A stretch of DNA of 64,000 nt from an uncultured Bacteroidales bacterium (lineage in GTDB: Bacteria; Bacteroidota; Bacteroidia; Bacteroidales; UBA932), in contig CALVDQ010000001.1 of NCBI GenBank assembly GCA_944326325.1, positions 434,001 through 498,000 on the forward strand, in the 5' to 3' direction. Under the pieces are notes generated by a model that saw nothing but the letters and a program-made list of their open reading frames with translations, ran no database searches and was not told the DNA's origin. Of the stretch, positions 16,466-25,726 are shown piece by piece. How positions within the stretch are numbered: the first letter of the stretch is position 1; the number at the start of each line of letters is the position of its first letter. Made by a program: the position numbers and the translations under genes.

Positions 16466-18403
16466 TTACCATCCCGGATTCTGGACGAGGACTTCGCTGC
16501 GCTTGATCTCGTCGAGAGGAATAGGGTAGAGGTAGCATTTGTCTCCGAACCACCTTGTCTGGAAAGTCGTGCGGTTGAAGAATCCGCCCTGCCCGACAGT
16601 TTCCGGACCTGCAGGGTTCATCCCGTGGAACACTCCGCCCTGGCGTCTCGATTCATCTTCAGCAATCAGCCAGCGGCGCACGTCGAAGTAACGCTGTCCC
16701 TCAGTCGCAAGTTCGAGACGGCTTTCTCTCTGGATTACGGCGCGGAGCTGTTCCTGATTGCCGATGATGCCCGGATTGAGTTCTTCTATGTCAGGCAGAC
16801 CTGCACGGTTGCGCACGCGGTTGAGATACTCGAGGATATCAGGATTGCTCGGATTCTGCTCGTTCAGCATCTCGGCATAGAGGAGGTAGAACTCGGCCAG
16901 ACGGAAAATGATGGACGGTCTGTAGACCGACTCCACAAGGTTTCCTCCGGTCTGTCCCCAAAGCTCACGTGAGTAACGCTTGAAAAGGAGGTATCCCGTG
17001 TAAGGACGTCCGTCCACGATGGTCATGTCGGACAGTCCTCCGTAGTAGAACTGTATCTCGTCATTGGAGACCTGCCATACTTTTCCTGAGAAGGTCACGG
17101 TATTGTAAAAACGCGGTTCACGGTTCACGTACATATTGTAGACCTCGATGTCCTGTACAGCCCCTGTGGTGGTGCTGGTGGCGTTGACATCCATTCCAGG
17201 AAATTTCGACCATCTGTCGACATCTTCTGCATACATCTTCGTGAAGCCTTCTTCCGTGTATGTCGGTGATTTGGAGAGCCCGAGATCCGGCTCGTCCTCG
17301 ATAGGGAGTCCGTCGGCGCAGTAGAAGTCGTCAACGAATTCCTGCAGGAGTTCCATACCGCCGAGACCGCTCGGTTCCTGGCGCGGGGTGCAGTGCTTGT
17401 CGAAGTTCTCTGAATTCAGCCCGCCCCACATCTGTGCGGAGTTGGCCCAGATTATCTCCTCGTTGTCGCCCATGAACACATTGTAGAGGTCGGCGTCAGG
17501 GTTGCCGGTGTTTATGAGGTCGTAGCGTCCGGCTTCTGCATAGTCGATGAATTCCTTGATTTTCTCTACTGCGGTATTCACTTTCTGGGCCTGTACCGTA
17601 GGGTCATTGTCCGGGAAGAGCTTCTTGCCGTCCTTGTTGACTACGCTTGCCCCGGAAGCCCAGCTCCCGTTGTAGAGCGGACTTGCCGCGTAAGCCCAGA
17701 GCTTGGCCCTGAGTGCGAGCGCCGCACCTTTGGTCGGTACTGCATTGAAGTTCGTGTTGCCGGTGTAAGGCTCCTGCTCCATGCCTTCCATGCATTCGGT
17801 CAGTTCCTTGTCTATCCAATTCACGACTTCATCCACGGAGTTGCGAGGCCTGTCGAGGTCGTCTTCGAGGGTGAAGGACTGGTCGATGATAGGAATAGGC
17901 CCGTACTGCTCGAAAAGCCAGAAGTGGTAGGCTGCACGCATGAAGCGGGTATTTGCCTTGTAGGTGTTCACCTCTTCCTCGGTGAGCCTGGCAGCGGAAG
18001 GGCCGTCGTCCTCCACGATTGCATGAGCCTGCTCAAGGAAGATGTTGCACTGACGGATGGACTCATAGAGATCGTACCAGCGGTGCGAAGTGGTGCTGGC
18101 CGAGTTCCATTCGTTGTATTTGCCTGAGTTCGCACCCTGGCGGCACCATACCTCATCGGCATAGAAGGACCAGCAGTTACCCATGGCGGCAGTGCTCCAC
18201 ATACGGGAGGACTGTGGAAGATTCTCATAAATCTGCCCGTACCATCTTCTTGTCCTGTCCACGTTGCTGAAGATGTCGTCGAAGCTCGTAATACCTCCGG
18301 CAAGTTCGTCGGAGACATCGAGATAGTCGCAGGAAACCACGGTCCCCGCAGCCATCGCAGCGGCTAATATTGTCTTTATTATATTGTTTTTCATCTTTTC
18401 CAT
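16466..18403 (-). CDS. susD: SusD/RagB family nutrient-binding lipoprotein
   Basis: This 645-residue outer-membrane lipoprotein (lipobox TVVSC) forms the lid of the SusCD glycan importer. It has the N-terminal SusD-like domain (LDVSDELAGGITSFDDIFS), TPR-like helices, and the C-terminal SusD/RagB region with FRLAEFYLLYAEMLNEQNPSN, a well-kept family signature, and RESRLELATEGQRYFDVRRW near the end. The start is three bases after the SusC stop, so the pair is translationally close. Residues at the glycan-binding face cannot be assigned, so substrate cannot be read from this protein alone. Confidence 0.95.
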   Translation of the reverse strand: MEKMKNNIIKTILAAAMAAGTVVSCDYLDVSDELAGGITSFDDIFSNVDRTRRWYGQIYENLPQSSRMWSTAAMGNCWSFYADEVWCRQGANSGKYNEWNSASTTSHRWYDLYESIRQCNIFLEQAHAIVEDDGPSAARLTEEEVNTYKANTRFMRAAYHFWLFEQYGPIPIIDQSFTLEDDLDRPRNSVDEVVNWIDKELTECMEGMEQEPYTGNTNFNAVPTKGAALALRAKLWAYAASPLYNGSWASGASVVNKDGKKLFPDNDPTVQAQKVNTAVEKIKEFIDYAEAGRYDLINTGNPDADLYNVFMGDNEEIIWANSAQMWGGLNSENFDKHCTPRQEPSGLGGMELLQEFVDDFYCADGLPIEDEPDLGLSKSPTYTEEGFTKMYAEDVDRWSKFPGMDVNATSTTTGAVQDIEVYNMYVNREPRFYNTVTFSGKVWQVSNDEIQFYYGGLSDMTIVDGRPYTGYLLFKRYSRELWGQTGGNLVESVYRPSIIFRLAEFYLLYAEMLNEQNPSNPDILEYLNRVRNRAGLPDIEELNPGIIGNQEQLRAVIQRESRLELATEGQRYFDVRRWLIAEDESRRQGGVFHGMNPAGPETVGQGGFFNRTTFQTRWFGDKCYLYPIPLDEIKRSEVLVQNPGW

Positions 18404-18406
18404 GGT

Positions 18407-21400
18407 TTAGAAGTCAATTTGAACTCCGAATGTGAATGTACGTGAGCGAGGGTAGCTCATACCTCCGTTTTCGTTGCCCATTTCCGGATCCCAGTATTTG
18501 ATGTGGTCCCATACGCAGAGGTTCTCGCCGAGGACATAGAAGCGTACCCCGTCCAGACGGATGGCATCCAGTGCCTTCTTTGGAAGCTCGTATCCTATTT
18601 CGACATTTTTCAGTCTCAGGAAACTTCCGTCACGGAGCCACCAGGTGTTCGGTTCCTTGTTCACGTTGTAGTTGTAGTGCGAGTGAAGCCTCGGCATCGT
18701 GACATCCTGCGAAGGATTGTCGGCAGTCCATCTGTCGAGGAACTGGGTACGGTAGTTTCCTTTGTCGATACCCCAGTTGAACGGCCAGAAGTGGTTGTTC
18801 CCGCTGGCGAGGAGGACTGAGGAGTTTGCGACTCCGGTGAAGAATACGCTGGCATATATGCCTTTCCATTCCACGTTGAAGCCGAAACCGTAGTTGATTT
18901 CAGGAGTGTAAGGATGGCCTACTCCGCGTACCTTGTCGTTTGAGTCGATGATACCGTCGTTGTTCATATCCTTGAACTTGATGTCTCCAGGCCCGAGGGT
19001 GCCGTTGAGGGCGACGTCAGGAAGTCCCGGCTTGAGTTCGTAGGAATATGTACCGTTGGAGTTCTGGGTCACGATGAAGTCTTCCTCGGTGTAGAGTCTC
19101 TCGGCGATGTAGAGGGTCTGCTCGTTGACCCTTGTGCCGGTGATTCTCTGGTAGTCGTACAGAGGGGTGAGCTCATCGTATTCGAGAATCTTGTTGCGGG
19201 CGAAGGTGAAGGTACCGCGGGCGCTTATTGTCCAGTCTCCGAACTTCTTGTAGAGTTCGAGGCTGGCATCGATACCCCAGTTGTTTACGATACCGTAGTT
19301 CTGCCAAGGTTTCTCGTGGAAGCCGGCTACTCCCGGAATGGTGTTCCTCTGGAGGAGGATGCCTTTACGGGTGTTGTTGAAGTAGTCGACCGTCAGCTGG
19401 ATGTTCCTGGTGAAGAAGCCCAGGTCGAGACCCACGTTTCTCTTGGTCTCGATTTCCCATCCGAGGGTAAGGTTCTCGAAAAGTTGGTCATAGATACCTT
19501 CTCCGAGGTTGCTGGAGCTGGTACCGCCGCTGGTACCGAAACCCTGGTAGAATTCATACCCGTCTTCTGCGAACTGTGCCCTGTACAGGAAGCGGTCTGC
19601 TCCGGTGTCATCGTTACCGGTGCGTCCGTAGGAGAGTCTGATCTTGGCGTTGCTCAGGACTTTCTTCAGGTCTTCAGGATAGAAGCTCTCGTTGGATATC
19701 AGGTAGCTGACACCGACTGCCGGGAAGAATCCGAATCTGTTGCCATTGGCGAAGGTCTCGGAACCGGTGTAACCGAAGTTGGCCTCTATGAAGTAACGGT
19801 TGTCGTAGCCGTAGGTGGCACGTCCCACGAGACCCTGTTTCCTGTACGGGAGCACCGGGTCGTTGAGCTGCCTTTCCTTCATGTTGTAAAGGAGCATCGC
19901 TCCCACGGCGTGCTTGTTGGCGAAGACTCTCGAGTAGTTGATGGCGCCCTCGATGTAGATTTTCCTGGTGTAGGTGTTGGAAGTGAACTTCGGGTCTTCG
20001 AGGTTGGATGAACCGGAAGATACCGTGGTAAAGATCAGGTTGCCCTCGTCATCCCTGCCTGTGGCGTGGTAGAGGGACGGCCAGTAGTCGCGCAGGGTCT
20101 GTGCATCCGCATCGTAGTCGAAGCTGACGATACCCTTGGCGCTGAGTCCCGGGGTGATGAAGTTGAGGTCCTGGTTGACAGTCACCTTGGACTGTATCTG
20201 GGTCGTGTAGAACTTGCGGTAACCCTGGTTGTAGAGCATGTTGTAAGGGTTCCTGTTGTTGGAGTCTCCTTCGTTAGGGTAGGTAGCGAGGGTTCCGTCG
20301 CTGTACACTGCCGGGAAAAGGTATGGCGGGGTGTGCAGCATATATCCGAAGATCTCATCGGAAGACCTGTTGGACCTGCGCTTGTTCACATACTGCCCGG
20401 CGAGGTCAATCGAGATGTTGGTGGTCTTGCTTACCTTGAGGTCGATGTTGCTGCGGAGGCTGTAGCGCTCGTAGCTGAAGTTGCTGTTGTACCTTGTGTC
20501 AGGGTTCTTCTTCCAGATACCGTCGGTCTGGTAGTAACCTCCGGATACGAAGTATTTCGCATTCTCGGCACCGCCCCTGAAATTGATGGTGTATCTCTGG
20601 CTGTGGACGGCCTTGTTCACGAGTTCGTCCATCCAGTCCACGTTAGGGTAGAGGTCCGGGTCTGCTCCGGTGCGGTAAAGCTCTATAAGGGACTCTGAGA
20701 ACTGCGGGTCGAAACCGTCGTTCATCAGGGCTTCGTTGGCGAGCTCCATATAGGTCCAGGAGTCTGCGAATTCAGGGAGCCTGTACGGTGAGGAAACTGA
20801 TTCTTCCACGCGGAGTGAAATCTCCGGTTTGGATATCAGGCCTCGTTTCGTGGTGATGAGGATGACACCGTTGGCACCTTCCGCCCCGTAGACCGCAGTC
20901 GCTGCCGCATCCTTCAGGAGGCTGTAGGAGTCGATTTCGTCCGGCTCTATGTCTCCGATAGAGCGTGGAATACCGTCCACGAGTACGAGAGGTGTGCTTC
21001 CTCCCTTGAAAGTGGAGATACCACGTATCCAGAACTCGGCATCATCCCTGCCTGGCTCTGCCGAACGCTGCACCGAGATAAGTCCCGGGAGACGTCCCTG
21101 GAGGCCGGAGGTCACATTGCTGCTGGTGACCTTGATGTCGTCTGTGGTGATGGTTGACACTGAGCTGACGAGGGCTTCCCTCTTCTGGGCGCCGTAGGCT
21201 ATGACCACAGCCTCTTCCGCCATCAGGGCATCCGGCTGGAGCTTGACGTTGAGGGTGTTGCTTGCAGCTTTAGGCTTCAGGGTCTGCTCGAGATAGCCGA
21301 CGAAGCTGAATGTGAGCTCGTCGTCGGGATTGATGTCTATGACATAGATACCGTCAAGGTTGGTGGTGGTTCCCACCTGGGTGTCCTTGATGTAGACGTA

Positions 21401-21541
21401 GGCACCTGTCAAAGGTTCGCCGTTTTCGTCGGAGACGGTACCGGAGATTCTCCGTTTCCCGTCATCCTGCGCATATACACTGCTTATGCCTGCCGGTATG
21501 AGCAGTGTAATGAGAATCAGAAATTTTTGCAAATCCTTCAT
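18407..21541 (-). CDS. susC: SusC/RagA family TonB-dependent outer-membrane transporter
   Basis: This 1044-residue outer-membrane protein imports oligosaccharides using TonB energy. It has a Sec signal peptide (SSVYAQ), an N-terminal carboxypeptidase-like regulatory domain (RISGTVSDENGEPLTGAYVYIKD, about 31-115), a TonB-box region, a plug domain with GLQGRLPGLISVQR, LVLVDGIPR and the SusC signature SLLKDAAATAVYGAEGANGVILITTKRG, and a long beta-barrel ending in FGVQIDF. It is the core importer of the PUL and lies 20 bases downstream of the GH105 gene on the same strand. There is no N-terminal anti-sigma-signalling extension, consistent with control by the HTCS. Confidence 0.97.
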   Translation of the reverse strand: MKDLQKFLILITLLIPAGISSVYAQDDGKRRISGTVSDENGEPLTGAYVYIKDTQVGTTTNLDGIYVIDINPDDELTFSFVGYLEQTLKPKAASNTLNVKLQPDALMAEEAVVIAYGAQKREALVSSVSTITTDDIKVTSSNVTSGLQGRLPGLISVQRSAEPGRDDAEFWIRGISTFKGGSTPLVLVDGIPRSIGDIEPDEIDSYSLLKDAAATAVYGAEGANGVILITTKRGLISKPEISLRVEESVSSPYRLPEFADSWTYMELANEALMNDGFDPQFSESLIELYRTGADPDLYPNVDWMDELVNKAVHSQRYTINFRGGAENAKYFVSGGYYQTDGIWKKNPDTRYNSNFSYERYSLRSNIDLKVSKTTNISIDLAGQYVNKRRSNRSSDEIFGYMLHTPPYLFPAVYSDGTLATYPNEGDSNNRNPYNMLYNQGYRKFYTTQIQSKVTVNQDLNFITPGLSAKGIVSFDYDADAQTLRDYWPSLYHATGRDDEGNLIFTTVSSGSSNLEDPKFTSNTYTRKIYIEGAINYSRVFANKHAVGAMLLYNMKERQLNDPVLPYRKQGLVGRATYGYDNRYFIEANFGYTGSETFANGNRFGFFPAVGVSYLISNESFYPEDLKKVLSNAKIRLSYGRTGNDDTGADRFLYRAQFAEDGYEFYQGFGTSGGTSSSNLGEGIYDQLFENLTLGWEIETKRNVGLDLGFFTRNIQLTVDYFNNTRKGILLQRNTIPGVAGFHEKPWQNYGIVNNWGIDASLELYKKFGDWTISARGTFTFARNKILEYDELTPLYDYQRITGTRVNEQTLYIAERLYTEEDFIVTQNSNGTYSYELKPGLPDVALNGTLGPGDIKFKDMNNDGIIDSNDKVRGVGHPYTPEINYGFGFNVEWKGIYASVFFTGVANSSVLLASGNNHFWPFNWGIDKGNYRTQFLDRWTADNPSQDVTMPRLHSHYNYNVNKEPNTWWLRDGSFLRLKNVEIGYELPKKALDAIRLDGVRFYVLGENLCVWDHIKYWDPEMGNENGGMSYPRSRTFTFGVQIDF

Positions 21542-21561
21542 TGGATGGTTGTTTAGAGTTA

Positions 21562-23073
21562 TTATTCAATATTTGAAGTATCGCTTTCAGCGGATAATGC
21601 ATCGTTTGCGAGTTCAGTAAGTGCGTAGCAGCACCACATCATGGCTGCCTGTCCGTGGGTGTCTCCGGGATAGCGGTCGGCATTGTAGTAGTGTTCGGCC
21701 GTGGAGCCTGCACCGGTACCTTCGCACACTTCGCGGACATCGTAGTTCGCGGTGTTCAGATACCATCCTGTAAGCTGTTCCCAGGCTTTTCTGGCCGCGG
21801 TCCCGTATTTTTCCTGGTCCAGCCAGCCGTTTTTCACCCCTGTGATAAAGGCGAAGGCGAACATCGCGCTGCCGGAAGACTCTTCCCAGTAGTTGGACTT
21901 GTCCACGAGCTGGGCCCATCCTCCCGTAGGCAGCTGGTACCTGAGGAGTGCCTCCATCATAGTCTCGTATTCTTCTCTAAGCAGGTCGGCTTCCTCCTTG
22001 TATGCCGGGATGTCCTTTATAAGTTCGAGGACAAGCGGCATTCCGACTGCCATCCAGCCGTTTCCGCGGGCCCAGTAGAACGGGGCGGAAGGGGCATGGT
22101 AGTACAGCCCGTCCCCGCCCGGGAGCTCTTCGATGTAGAGTTTCATCTCCCTGACGGCGCGGTCAAGGAAGCAGTTCTGGCTCTGGTCTATGTTGGAAGC
22201 GGAGGAGCCGCCGTACGGGAAGTCATCCCCGATATAGGAAGCATCGTTTTTGGTCGCCTGGTATGCCTGCATCTGGAGCGCTGTAATCATGAACATGTCG
22301 TCTATCCAGAGACGGGTCTGCCATGAATAGCCCTGGTCCATGTAGTTCTTCCAGCTGTTGTAGTCACTTGTGCTCATGGTGAACAGGTTGCCGGTGATAT
22401 TGTAGTCCGGGCTGTTGAATCTGGCATCGAACTCACTTCTGGTGTAAGGATAGAACTGGTTCTCGGCATATTCGAGACCGAATTCGAGGTACTCCTCGCG
22501 GGTCTGTTTCCAGGCTACTCCGGAGTATTTCGGATCATCCATTATGGAGGCGATGTGCAGTGATATGGCACCGAAAAGGTAGTAGTCCACCCTGTTGCTC
22601 TCGTGTCTCCAGAGCAGGTCGGTAAAGACAGGCCGGACCTCACCTGCATCTGTCGTGTAGGTTGTCTTGCCGGTGATTACGTCGTCGTACTTGTCCACCA
22701 TTCCCTGCATAAGCGTGATCGCTTCGGTCCTGGCCTCGTCATCCCCTTCCAGTATGGCGTTGTCTATAGCCGCCTCGAGGAACCAGAATGCTCCGAGGTA
22801 GGCGCAGACGTCCGGGTAGGTTATGAGAGAGCTCGGCTTCTTCCCGGCATCAGTCCTTCCCCAGTTGGACTGGGGAGTCTCGATGAAATGAGCTACGAGA
22901 TGCCTGCCGCAATCGACAGGTTCCGCCACCCCTTCGAAATTCAGAAGGTCGGAGTCGCCTGTTGCGGATGGAGTCCTGCCGCCGTTGCCATCAGGATTCT
23001 CCTTCTCTCCGCATGCGGAAAGAAGGAGGCTGCACGACAGCAGGACAGATATTATTGCAGTCAGTCTTGCCAT
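21562..23073 (-). CDS. Glycoside hydrolase family 105, lipoprotein
   Basis: This 503-residue lipoprotein (lipobox LSAC) has an (alpha/alpha)6 fold like GH105/GH88 unsaturated uronyl hydrolases, which hydrate the 4,5-unsaturated uronic acid left by polysaccharide lyases. The catalytic Asp region is WIDDMFM (Asp258, Asp259), and YYHAPSAPFYWARGNGWMAVGMPL and the WEESSGSAMFAFAFITGVKNGWL block are typical. Compared with its neighbour (387 residues) it is longer, with an N-terminal insertion and extra loops. The two GH105 genes probably act on different unsaturated ends or compartments. No polysaccharide lyase is in the window. It lies 20 bases upstream of susC. Confidence 0.88.
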   Translation of the reverse strand: MARLTAIISVLLSCSLLLSACGEKENPDGNGGRTPSATGDSDLLNFEGVAEPVDCGRHLVAHFIETPQSNWGRTDAGKKPSSLITYPDVCAYLGAFWFLEAAIDNAILEGDDEARTEAITLMQGMVDKYDDVITGKTTYTTDAGEVRPVFTDLLWRHESNRVDYYLFGAISLHIASIMDDPKYSGVAWKQTREEYLEFGLEYAENQFYPYTRSEFDARFNSPDYNITGNLFTMSTSDYNSWKNYMDQGYSWQTRLWIDDMFMITALQMQAYQATKNDASYIGDDFPYGGSSASNIDQSQNCFLDRAVREMKLYIEELPGGDGLYYHAPSAPFYWARGNGWMAVGMPLVLELIKDIPAYKEEADLLREEYETMMEALLRYQLPTGGWAQLVDKSNYWEESSGSAMFAFAFITGVKNGWLDQEKYGTAARKAWEQLTGWYLNTANYDVREVCEGTGAGSTAEHYYNADRYPGDTHGQAAMMWCCYALTELANDALSAESDTSNIE

Positions 23074-23085
23074 TGTCCCTGATTA

Positions 23086-24249
23086 TTATTTTACCTTGTA
23101 TGGTTTTACGTCGCCAACGAGGGCCTGGCAGCACCATATCAGGGCGGCCTGTCCGTGGAGGTCTCCTGTCAGGCGGCGGCGGTTCTGGTACCATGAAAGG
23201 CTGTTCTTGGCTCCGGTGCCTTCGCAGACATTGCGCAGGTCATAGTTCTCGTCCAGGTAGGAGAGAAGGCGGAGGTAGCCTTTGCGTGCGGCTTCCCCGT
23301 ACACCTTCTTGTCGAGCCAGCCGTTCTTGACGCCTACGATGAAGGCGTAGGTGAACATTGCCGTGGAGGATGTTTCCTTCCATGTGTCAGGGTTGTCGAT
23401 GATCTGGTGCCACATCCCGTCTGCGTCCTGGTAGCGGAGCAAGGTGGACATCATCAGCTTGTAGGCCTTTTCTATGCGCGGACGGTATTCGCTGTCCTTT
23501 GGCATGAGCCTGAGCATCTCGGCCATCCCGACTGCCATCCAGCCGTCTCCGCGACCCCAGAAATACGGGGTACCGGTGTGGTGGTAGAACAGTCCGTTAG
23601 GCCTCTGTATCTTGTCCAGGTATAGGCACATCTCCTCGGCTGCGCGGTCGATGTACTTCCTGTCGCCGGTCACTTCATAGGCCTGGGCCTGGAGTTCGGT
23701 AATCATGAACATGTCGTCTACCCAGAGGCGTGTCTGCCATGAGTAGCCTTTTTCCTGCCAGCCGCGCTGCTCTTCGGTAGGCTTGGGAGGCATCACCCAC
23801 TGACCGTCGGCATATTTCAGTCCGAGGTCGAGGTATTTCTGTTCCGGAACCCTTTTGTATATTTCGAGCGGAACTGCCCCGAATACATAGAAGTCCACTA
23901 CGTTGTGTGCTGTAGGGAACATTTCCGGCTGGAGATTCTTCTGCTCGCCGAAGAGCGGTTCGAACCTTTCCACGAGTCCGTCGTAGAGGGCGTCGTTCTC
24001 CGTGGTCTGTGCGAACCACAGGGAGCCGAGCCATGCGCAGACATCCGGATAGGTGATCAGAGTCACTTTGTATTTGGAGTTGATGTCTCCCCAGTGCGAA
24101 TGAGGGGTGTCGAGATAGTGCTCGACGAGTTTTGTCCCGATTTCTTCCGGGGTGCTTCCCTCGGGAAAGTTTTTCAGGTCCCAGCTTTTCTGGGCGAACA
24201 TCGCTGTCGAGGCGATGAGGGCTGCAAAAGTCAGTGCTGATCTTTTCAT
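23086..24249 (-). CDS. Glycoside hydrolase family 105 (second paralogue), periplasmic
   Basis: This 387-residue protein has a Sec signal peptide (FAALIASTAMFAQ) and an (alpha/alpha)6 fold. The WVDDMFM motif (Asp178, Asp179) and the HHTGTPYFWGRGDGWMAVGMAEML region align with the neighbouring GH105. It is about the length of YteR/YesR-type unsaturated rhamnogalacturonyl hydrolases. The start is the ATG at 24247-24249; the frame opens nine bases earlier with TTG. It is separated from the next GH105 gene by 12 bases. Having two GH105 members suggests stepwise removal of unsaturated uronic acids; which linkage each attacks is not visible. Confidence 0.88.
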   Translation of the reverse strand: MKRSALTFAALIASTAMFAQKSWDLKNFPEGSTPEEIGTKLVEHYLDTPHSHWGDINSKYKVTLITYPDVCAWLGSLWFAQTTENDALYDGLVERFEPLFGEQKNLQPEMFPTAHNVVDFYVFGAVPLEIYKRVPEQKYLDLGLKYADGQWVMPPKPTEEQRGWQEKGYSWQTRLWVDDMFMITELQAQAYEVTGDRKYIDRAAEEMCLYLDKIQRPNGLFYHHTGTPYFWGRGDGWMAVGMAEMLRLMPKDSEYRPRIEKAYKLMMSTLLRYQDADGMWHQIIDNPDTWKETSSTAMFTYAFIVGVKNGWLDKKVYGEAARKGYLRLLSYLDENYDLRNVCEGTGAKNSLSWYQNRRRLTGDLHGQAALIWCCQALVGDVKPYKVK

Positions 24250-24305
24250 TATTCTCAATGGTTTTTATCGTTTTGTTTAATGGATTTTCCGTGTGGGTGT
24301 TATTC

Positions 24306-25721
24306 TTAAAGGATTTCTCCGGAAGGAACGGCAAGAGGTTCTCCCCAGCCTGCAGGTTCTCCGAAATCAGGGGTCCCGTCTTCGTTCCAGTTCACCTTCT
24401 GTGCGAAGGCCCATCTGTCGCTCCATCCGCCGTCGCTAGTCCTTATGGTGTGGTATATGATCCAGTCTTCCGTCCCGTCAGGTGATTTGGTGAAGGAGCA
24501 GTGCCCTACACCGTTCACGCCTCCGTCGATGCTGTCGGTGGTTTTGTTGCCGTCATACCTGTAGAATACTTCGTTCGGAGACTTTGTCCAGTCATCCGGG
24601 TTCATCGGATCTCCGGTCTTCATGTCGAGCATCAGGTATCCGAGACGGTAGTCAGTGGTCCAGGAACCGTTGCAGGAATATACGCAGAAGAGTTTCTGGG
24701 CTTCTTCGTTGATCAGTATGGCCGGGCCTTCGTTTATGGAGTTGGAGGTCGTGATAGTTTCCCATGGCTGGTCAGCACGGGAGATTTCCACACGAGGGCT
24801 GTTGATAGTGTACGGATTGCTCATGGTGGCAATGTAGATGTCCTGCTTTGAGCCGTCCTCGCGGGATCTGTTGCCTGACCATACGGCATAGCGCTGGCCG
24901 TTGAGTTCGAAGGTGGTCATGTCTATGGCGTAGACAGTGTTGTCGACATTGTTGGTGCTGTTGTCGCCTACGGTGACTTTCTTGAAGTCTTCCTCGTCTC
25001 CGGTGAATATCATGCCCATGTCTTCCCAGTCGCCTGTAGGGTCATCGGATTTGGAGCGGAGCACTCCTGTCCTCTGTGTGTCGTAGCTTCCGACATTGCT
25101 TTTCCCTTCTCCGGCAGCATAGTAGATATACCATCTGTTGTCGATATGGAACAGTTCAGGAGCCCAGTAGTCTGCCAGGTTCCATACAGAAGATGAGACG
25201 GCGGACGGAGCCGAGAATACCTTAGGTGTGCTTGACTGTATCTCGGTGAGTTTCGTCGAACGGGAAACGCCTATGCCGTTGCCCATCGCCTTGCATACAT
25301 AGTAGTAGCTGCCGTCCTTGACAATGTAAGGGTCAGGCATCGTCCACGGGGATATCGGGTTTGTAAATGTCCGGTTCAACTGTTTTACCGAGATGACGAC
25401 AGGTGTCGTACCTTCAGCGCTTATGCGTACATTCCCGCTTCTGTCCGTCTCGCTTGCTTCATATTCTATCGTGACGGACCTGTTCCCTTCTCCGGATTCC
25501 GGAGATGCGGTGATCCAGTCTGCCTGGGAGGTAATCTGCCAGGAAGTGTTGGACGTGATGTAGATTTCAAACGAGCCGGCATCGCCGGAAACTGTCTTCT
25601 CGCTTATGTTCACTTTCAATGACGGATCTCCGGTGGCAGTGCCTTCTTCAGTCTTGCTGCAGCTGCAGCCGGCCGTTGAGAACAGTGCGATACCGATGAG
25701 AATGTGATAAATTTTCTTCAT
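24306..25721 (-). CDS. Glycoside hydrolase family 43 with N-terminal BACON domain, lipoprotein
   Basis: This 471-residue lipoprotein (lipobox TAGC) carries a BACON domain (about residues 33-117, with the TSNTSWQITSQADWITASPESG pattern) followed by a five-bladed GH43 propeller. The catalytic base Asp is in WTMPDPYIVKDGSYYYV, the APELFHIDNRWYIYY block is typical, and the Glu of SINEGPAILI is the likely proton donor. GH43 enzymes act mainly as arabinofuranosidases, xylosidases or galactosidases. BACON domains tether Bacteroidetes enzymes near the membrane. It sits between GH105 and the unassigned enzyme. Specificity is not assignable. Confidence 0.85.
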   Translation of the reverse strand: MKKIYHILIGIALFSTAGCSCSKTEEGTATGDPSLKVNISEKTVSGDAGSFEIYITSNTSWQITSQADWITASPESGEGNRSVTIEYEASETDRSGNVRISAEGTTPVVISVKQLNRTFTNPISPWTMPDPYIVKDGSYYYVCKAMGNGIGVSRSTKLTEIQSSTPKVFSAPSAVSSSVWNLADYWAPELFHIDNRWYIYYAAGEGKSNVGSYDTQRTGVLRSKSDDPTGDWEDMGMIFTGDEEDFKKVTVGDNSTNNVDNTVYAIDMTTFELNGQRYAVWSGNRSREDGSKQDIYIATMSNPYTINSPRVEISRADQPWETITTSNSINEGPAILINEEAQKLFCVYSCNGSWTTDYRLGYLMLDMKTGDPMNPDDWTKSPNEVFYRYDGNKTTDSIDGGVNGVGHCSFTKSPDGTEDWIIYHTIRTSDGGWSDRWAFAQKVNWNEDGTPDFGEPAGWGEPLAVPSGEIL

Positions 25722-25726
25722 TGTGT